A DNA stretch of 64,000 bases from the NCBI GenBank assembly GCA_964020155.1, contig OZ026549.1, positions 2,718,633 to 2,782,632 of the forward strand. Reading direction: 5' to 3'. Position numbers and translations under genes: made by a program. Positions within the stretch are counted from its first letter, which is position 1. Each line of letters opens with the position of its first letter. Origin of the DNA: Chondrilla cf. caribensis. Its lineage: Eukaryota > Porifera > Demospongiae > Chondrillida > Chondrillidae. The notes under the pieces are model-generated. The model was not told where the DNA came from and ran no database searches. It was given only the letters and a program-made list of their open reading frames with translations. Shown in pieces: positions 59,325 to 64,000 of the stretch.

Positions 59325-60599
59325 TAATTATATGCATTATTGCCGAAAAGATAATATATAACTATAATTTTGCACACATAAACATGACTGTTACAGCACT
59401 TTGCAATGACTGCGAATCAACATGAAACTGAACACTAAAACCCATATTTGCTGTACCTAATGTCGTACAATAAACTCATAGCAATGTTACTGTTCATATG
59501 AATGGTGTACAGACGCTGGTGGACATTTATAGCAACATAATAGCACTGAATTGCTAGTAAGAGTGATTATAGGACAGGAAGAAGAAGCTTATTGTATTAA
59601 ATAATTAAAACTACTTTCGATATCCTCCCATCACTAACAGTGACTCACTTACTATCTGGTTTCCATAATCTAACAAATTTACAATCAAAACTTATTACAT
59701 GCATGCACAAGCGTATGAACTAACTGGGGGGTGAGCAAAATGAATTTGTCTTTTAATAGAATCAAGTGTTCCTACTACATTTAAATGGAAAATTAAATGA
59801 TACACACACCCTACAGAAGGTGGTCATTTTCAAACTAGAGTTTGCAAACTTGAAAAAACACAAACTAGATTCTACAATTTTGAACTGGTAGTGACTCTAT
59901 TGTGTTCCTATCCTGATTTGCAGTGAATAAGTCATAGTATATGAAATGCAATGTAACAATGAAATAGCTATACTAATAAACCCACTGGAATCACCTGAAA
60001 TGAACAATAATATTGCAGATGAATGGCTTCAGAACTTGACCTCCATGACCATTCAAGCATAAACAACATGTTTACACATTTGAGGTAATTACTGTGGCTT
60101 CTGAGCTTCCAGCCCTTTGCACACCGTACATGGTATAGCATATTCCAAATTTTACCATTGTATTTTTCCATTAGTACATTAATTGTTGTACATGTTAATT
60201 ATCCTGGTGGTAATAGCCCATTGTGAAATTTGCAGTTGGATATAATCCACAAATTAAATATTACTCACCAGACGCATGTGGTGGATAAGCAATTCATGAA
60301 AACCACCAATAATTTTGGATTTTAATCACCACTATTTTCACAGTACTTGTAAATCATGTAGGGTTCAGGCTATTCATATCGAATTATATCAGGGCATCAT
60401 GCAGATATCACATGAAGGGATCCTTGATAAGTCAGTTAGTACTTCCTTTGGCCATAGAAATGTTTGGGCTATAAGAAAAGGAAACATTTCTATGGCCAGA
60501 GGAAGTATTAACTGACCTTTAGGTATTCACTGGACTTATTCGAATCCTGAAAACACACTCTAACAAAATTCAAGTACTACCAGATGAAATATTGGGAAA

Positions 60600-63500
60600 A
60601 TGAGCTACATCAAAAGAATCTTTTTGATAAGTACTGTACTCTATATAACAATTACGACTGCCTTTTCAGGTGAGTTTGATTTCCAAACAATCGAACCTAA
60701 ATTATAGTGGGATACTTGGTTAGGCCAGACCACAACTACTCTGGGAATTGGTCCAAGGCAGGTATAGCGAAAGGGGCTCCACTGGCCGCCTTGCCTATTC
60801 ACTCCTTTAGTTCCGTTCATTCTCATCAATATTAAGGCATTATTTCTAGTGATTTGATAAATAACTTGTCCAGCACTTGACATGTGTTTGCAGCTATCTG
60901 ATCATCTGGTTATACCTACCTAGGGCAGCGGAACCATTTCCCGGACACCTAATGGTTCAAAATGGATAAAATTGGATAGAAAGCGTATTGAAACTGACTT
61001 AAGGCACGTTTAGATAGATCTTCTATTCCTTTATTCCAACATGTTCTGTACTTTGCCGAAGTATCTTCTTTCTACCGCCGACTCATTCTATAATGCGACG
61101 TCATTGTCCCTATTCCCGCCCATTTTCTCCTGAAGTCGGACAGCGGTCTCGAGCTCGACGTCGACAGTATTTCAAAAGCTGCAAATCACACCTTAAGGGG
61201 GGGAAAAGTACCAAACAAAATTAAACAGTCTTGGTATACCCAGGCAAAGCATCGAAGATCCTCTTGGTCAACGTTACGAACGTTAACATACGGAAGATGT
61301 TGTATCACGTTGAATGATTCCAAAGGCTGCTGCTGCCTGCCCAAGGAGCAATTTCCATCTACCACCATCGTTACGGCCTTATACTGATCGATTTTTCGTG
61401 ATCGCAGGTGCCATAAATTGCAAATTCAACAAACCTGCGCCATTCAGTATTACCGTCCGACAATTAGTATGAAAATGTAGTTCGGATATTTCTCTGTAGA
61501 CTTTTGAGTACTTTATAACAGATGCTGGTAATCTTATGTTCACCGCAAATTAATTGGTAACTCATTGCCTATTTGGCAGGTCAAAGAAATATGCATACTT
61601 CTTAGCTTTGCCTCTTTCCGCATTGTATTGCGCAATAAAATATGATCATTGCGTCATTCCCTCGATTAGCTATAGTGTACATCAACACCAGCGTTCTTCG
61701 CAGGACGACTGCATTTATTTGAATTAAGATAGTTCAAATTTCCACCAAGTATGTTATCGCGTTGAAAAATCCGACTGTTATTCGATGTTACCAAACATGT
61801 TTTAAAATTGTACGAATACAGGCATTGTCCGGGATATGGCGTACCTAGTACCTCTACCGTATCACTAATAGAATAATAAGAAGACTGTACGGATGCCGTT
61901 TCACGTCTCCGTCAGTCCACATCATTTAATTTGTATCATCATTGCAAGCTTAACACGATGATAAGTACGTAAATACAAGGATGTTTCGTTTAATTCAAGA
62001 AAGATAGCTTTCTTATTCTGTATGCAGCGACCTCTCGACGATCCTCTCACTTACCTACGTGTAAACAGATGTGCCACGTACGGTAACCGTCTCTTTGAAA
62101 GTTATTTTGATGAAATCGAAAGTTAATTAAATTTTCGTTCCACCATATCATAGATACTCAAACGCTACAGTTACTATACAGTTTTCACGCTCTAACCAGA
62201 GGGTTTAGGGTCAATATTCTAACCATATCAAACATGTGCTTTGTGTATAGAATCTGATACATTGCTTAGCGAATCGGATATTTTATATTGACAAAACGTT
62301 CAGTATAATAATAATTGCTGATGTCCAAGTCCAAAGTGGTAACCAAAGATTGGATCGAGTGAGAGAAATTTGCGTTGACATTCTTGACAGAAAACTATAA
62401 ACTCAAGTACACATTGACTGGAAACCACCATTTTTGATCATGCAGCAGTATCACACACAATTGCACAATATCAATGTCATAGGATAGTCATATTTATAGA
62501 TTCCGACATTTGTCATGATCACTAACATGGCAAATCAAAATTAAGAAAGCGATTTAATGAAACTACATGGGTTTGGTTGATGGGACAAGTACAATAGTCA
62601 TAGATTCTGGTGATCTCCATCATGCATGGGTTTGAAGTTGGAGATTTAATATTAATAATTATATATACTCTCACATATTCGAAGACCATATCACATTTCA
62701 AGTATCTAAACTTTATACATACATGTATGCATGCACTCACACACATAATCTGTGATATAATATGATGATTAATGGCAATTTTGATTAGACCGGAGCAGCT
62801 GTAAAATAAACTATAATTCAATTGAATACTCACATACCGTTAATTTGTACGTTCTAATTTCAAGCCTTAGAATAATGACTAAACCTGGTTTATGTCAATT
62901 AAGCTGCATAAACATCATAATAACTGAACTGAAAATTGATTCTCTAAAAGTGAGATTCATTGACAACAAAATAAATAAGTACCGAAAAGTACTGTAACTG
63001 AATACCTGAATGACTTCCTTCAGTGCTGGGTAGTAAACACTGTATATTCTATATACTCCTAGGTTCCCCTGTGATTACTGCGGTGATTGATGGCTACACA
63101 GTGGGCTCTACTCAGTCCTCACCAGCTTCACTACCACTAGGAACAGCTCTTGTGTTGGTGTGTAGAGTCAGTGGAATACCACAGAGACAGATCAAATATA
63201 ACTGGACATGTCCAAATGGTCCATGTGAACGTCCAGGATATGTGGGGAGAAAGGTTGTTAACGACAGTATTCTGGCAGTCAATATAACTTCTTACAGTGA
63301 TGGAGGAACATACACCTGTGAAGTATCAAGAGATGAGGCAGATGGGGGATACAGCCAAAATTATACCCTCAATGTTTCAGGTTAATACACACAGCAATGC
63401 ATTCATGCACCAAAAAATATAATTTGCAAATACAGTATGGACAGACATGTATATGTCAAAAACATTAATACTCAATATGCAAGTGCATGAAACAATATTA

Positions 63501-64000
63501 TATAATTTTATCATTATAGGAGGACATGTCATCCACAGTTATGGGAGGCTTGTCCACCGGGAACATGTAATCACTAGAGGAGATCAGCTCCTACCACCTG
63601 GTGATGTAACAGCCCCTGGAAGAATGGACTGTATAGGAACTGCACCAGAAACTGCTCGGTTTTTATTTACCGGTCCCAAACCACCCAACATTATATTTTC
63701 TCAAAGTGATGACGATGGTGATCAAATGACTACTGTATTCTTCAACCGATCTCACCTGTCAATAAACACAGAGGGTTTCTGTCAGGGAGCAAATACATAT
63801 TTTTGGCTCAATTTATTACCAGGTAATACCTACTACTAATAGGTACAACGTACAACATGCAAACATTCAACCATTGCAATTACAGCACCAACTGATATTT
63901 ATTCTGTTGCTTTATTACTGTTTTATCACTTCCTGACAGGTACATTATCCAATGTCACTATCATGAAGGTTGTGCCAAGCACCACTGATGTAAGAATAGT
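60600..64000 (+). CDS. Receptor unit 6, partial: signal peptide, Ig1, Ig2, start of FN3-1 (class A leader)
   Basis: Exons 60600-60669 (signal peptide, MSYIKR start), 63063-63380 (Ig1), 63520-63822 (Ig2), 63940-64000+ (FN3-1, cut by the window edge). All phase 1 and open. Ig1 keeps VCRVSG, NWTCPNGPC and GGTYTC. Ig2 has MDCI and a second Cys in TEGFC, like unit 5 and unlike units 1-4. FN3-1 begins TLSNVTIMKVVPSTTDV, again closest to unit 5. So a class A leader and first intron are joined to a unit-5-like ectodomain. By leader class a short-tail cytoplasmic region is predicted past the edge. Confidence 0.85.
60670..63062 (+). other. Intron 1 of unit 6
   Basis: A 2.4-kb phase 1 intron, collinear with unit 1 intron 1 but without the palindrome's right arm (about 61115) and without the (CA)n tract (about 62730). 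A minus-strand donor-like site lies at 62048-62058. A 60-codon minus frame at 61186-61368 is partly kept in unit 1 but interrupted there. Confidence 0.6.

Larger units (their letters stand above)
57129..60599. other. Intergenic region between units 5 and 6
   Basis: Contains a region shared with 22960-24012 (retroelement relic, here 57990-58820), an interspersed element (59055-59324), and the class A upstream block leading to unit 6. A 123-codon frame at 57760-58131 is rich in Pro/Ser/Asn and not conserved as protein in the related copy; I do not call it a gene. Confidence 0.55.

Overview
The window looks like animal nuclear DNA, most probably from a demosponge. It is AT-rich, genes are split by GT-AG introns, the extracellular proteins are built from immunoglobulin (Ig) and fibronectin type III (FN3) modules, and there are many (CA)n tracts and small inverted-repeat transposons. 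An Amphimedon-like sponge is my best guess, but this is inference from overall character and was not checked against a database.

The window is dominated by one tandem family of six paralogous type I membrane receptors, all on the + strand (units 1-6). Their first coding exons lie at 1059, 13012, 27750, 37679, 50585 and 60600, and unit 6 runs off the right edge. A full unit has up to seven coding exons: signal peptide; Ig1 with two extra cysteines; Ig2, a divergent Ig-like domain; FN3-1; FN3-2; a 12-residue Thr/Pro-rich stalk; and a final exon for the transmembrane helix and tyrosine-rich tail. Every intron is phase 1. Two gene classes alternate. Class A (units 1, 4 and probably 6) starts MSYIKR/MSFIRR; units 1 and 4 have a short tail of tandem YxxL/M repeats. 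Class B (units 2, 3, 5) starts MENIGK and has a tail of about 240 residues carrying an ITIM-type site, YxN sites and a PPPY motif. Flanking DNA and first introns fall into the same two classes.

Units 3 and 5 read through completely (707 and 713 codons). Unit 1 is broken by a 726-bp transposon in its transmembrane exon, unit 2 by a 4-bp duplication in Ig1, and unit 4 by a stop codon in Ig2. Two adjacent residues in Ig2 differ in all six copies although the flanks are nearly invariant. Together these point to a rapidly evolving recognition-receptor cluster, comparable in layout (not shown to be homologous) to cnidarian and tunicate allorecognition loci.

Between the receptors are duplicated non-coding blocks, a LINE-type retroelement 3' relic, a helicase-like relic on the minus strand of class B first introns, a duplicated fragment encoding a membrane helix, and several non-autonomous DNA elements datable by comparing paralogous units. 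The only clearly different gene is a two-exon secreted six-cysteine peptide at 47001-47326. No rRNA, tRNA or CRISPR array was recognised.
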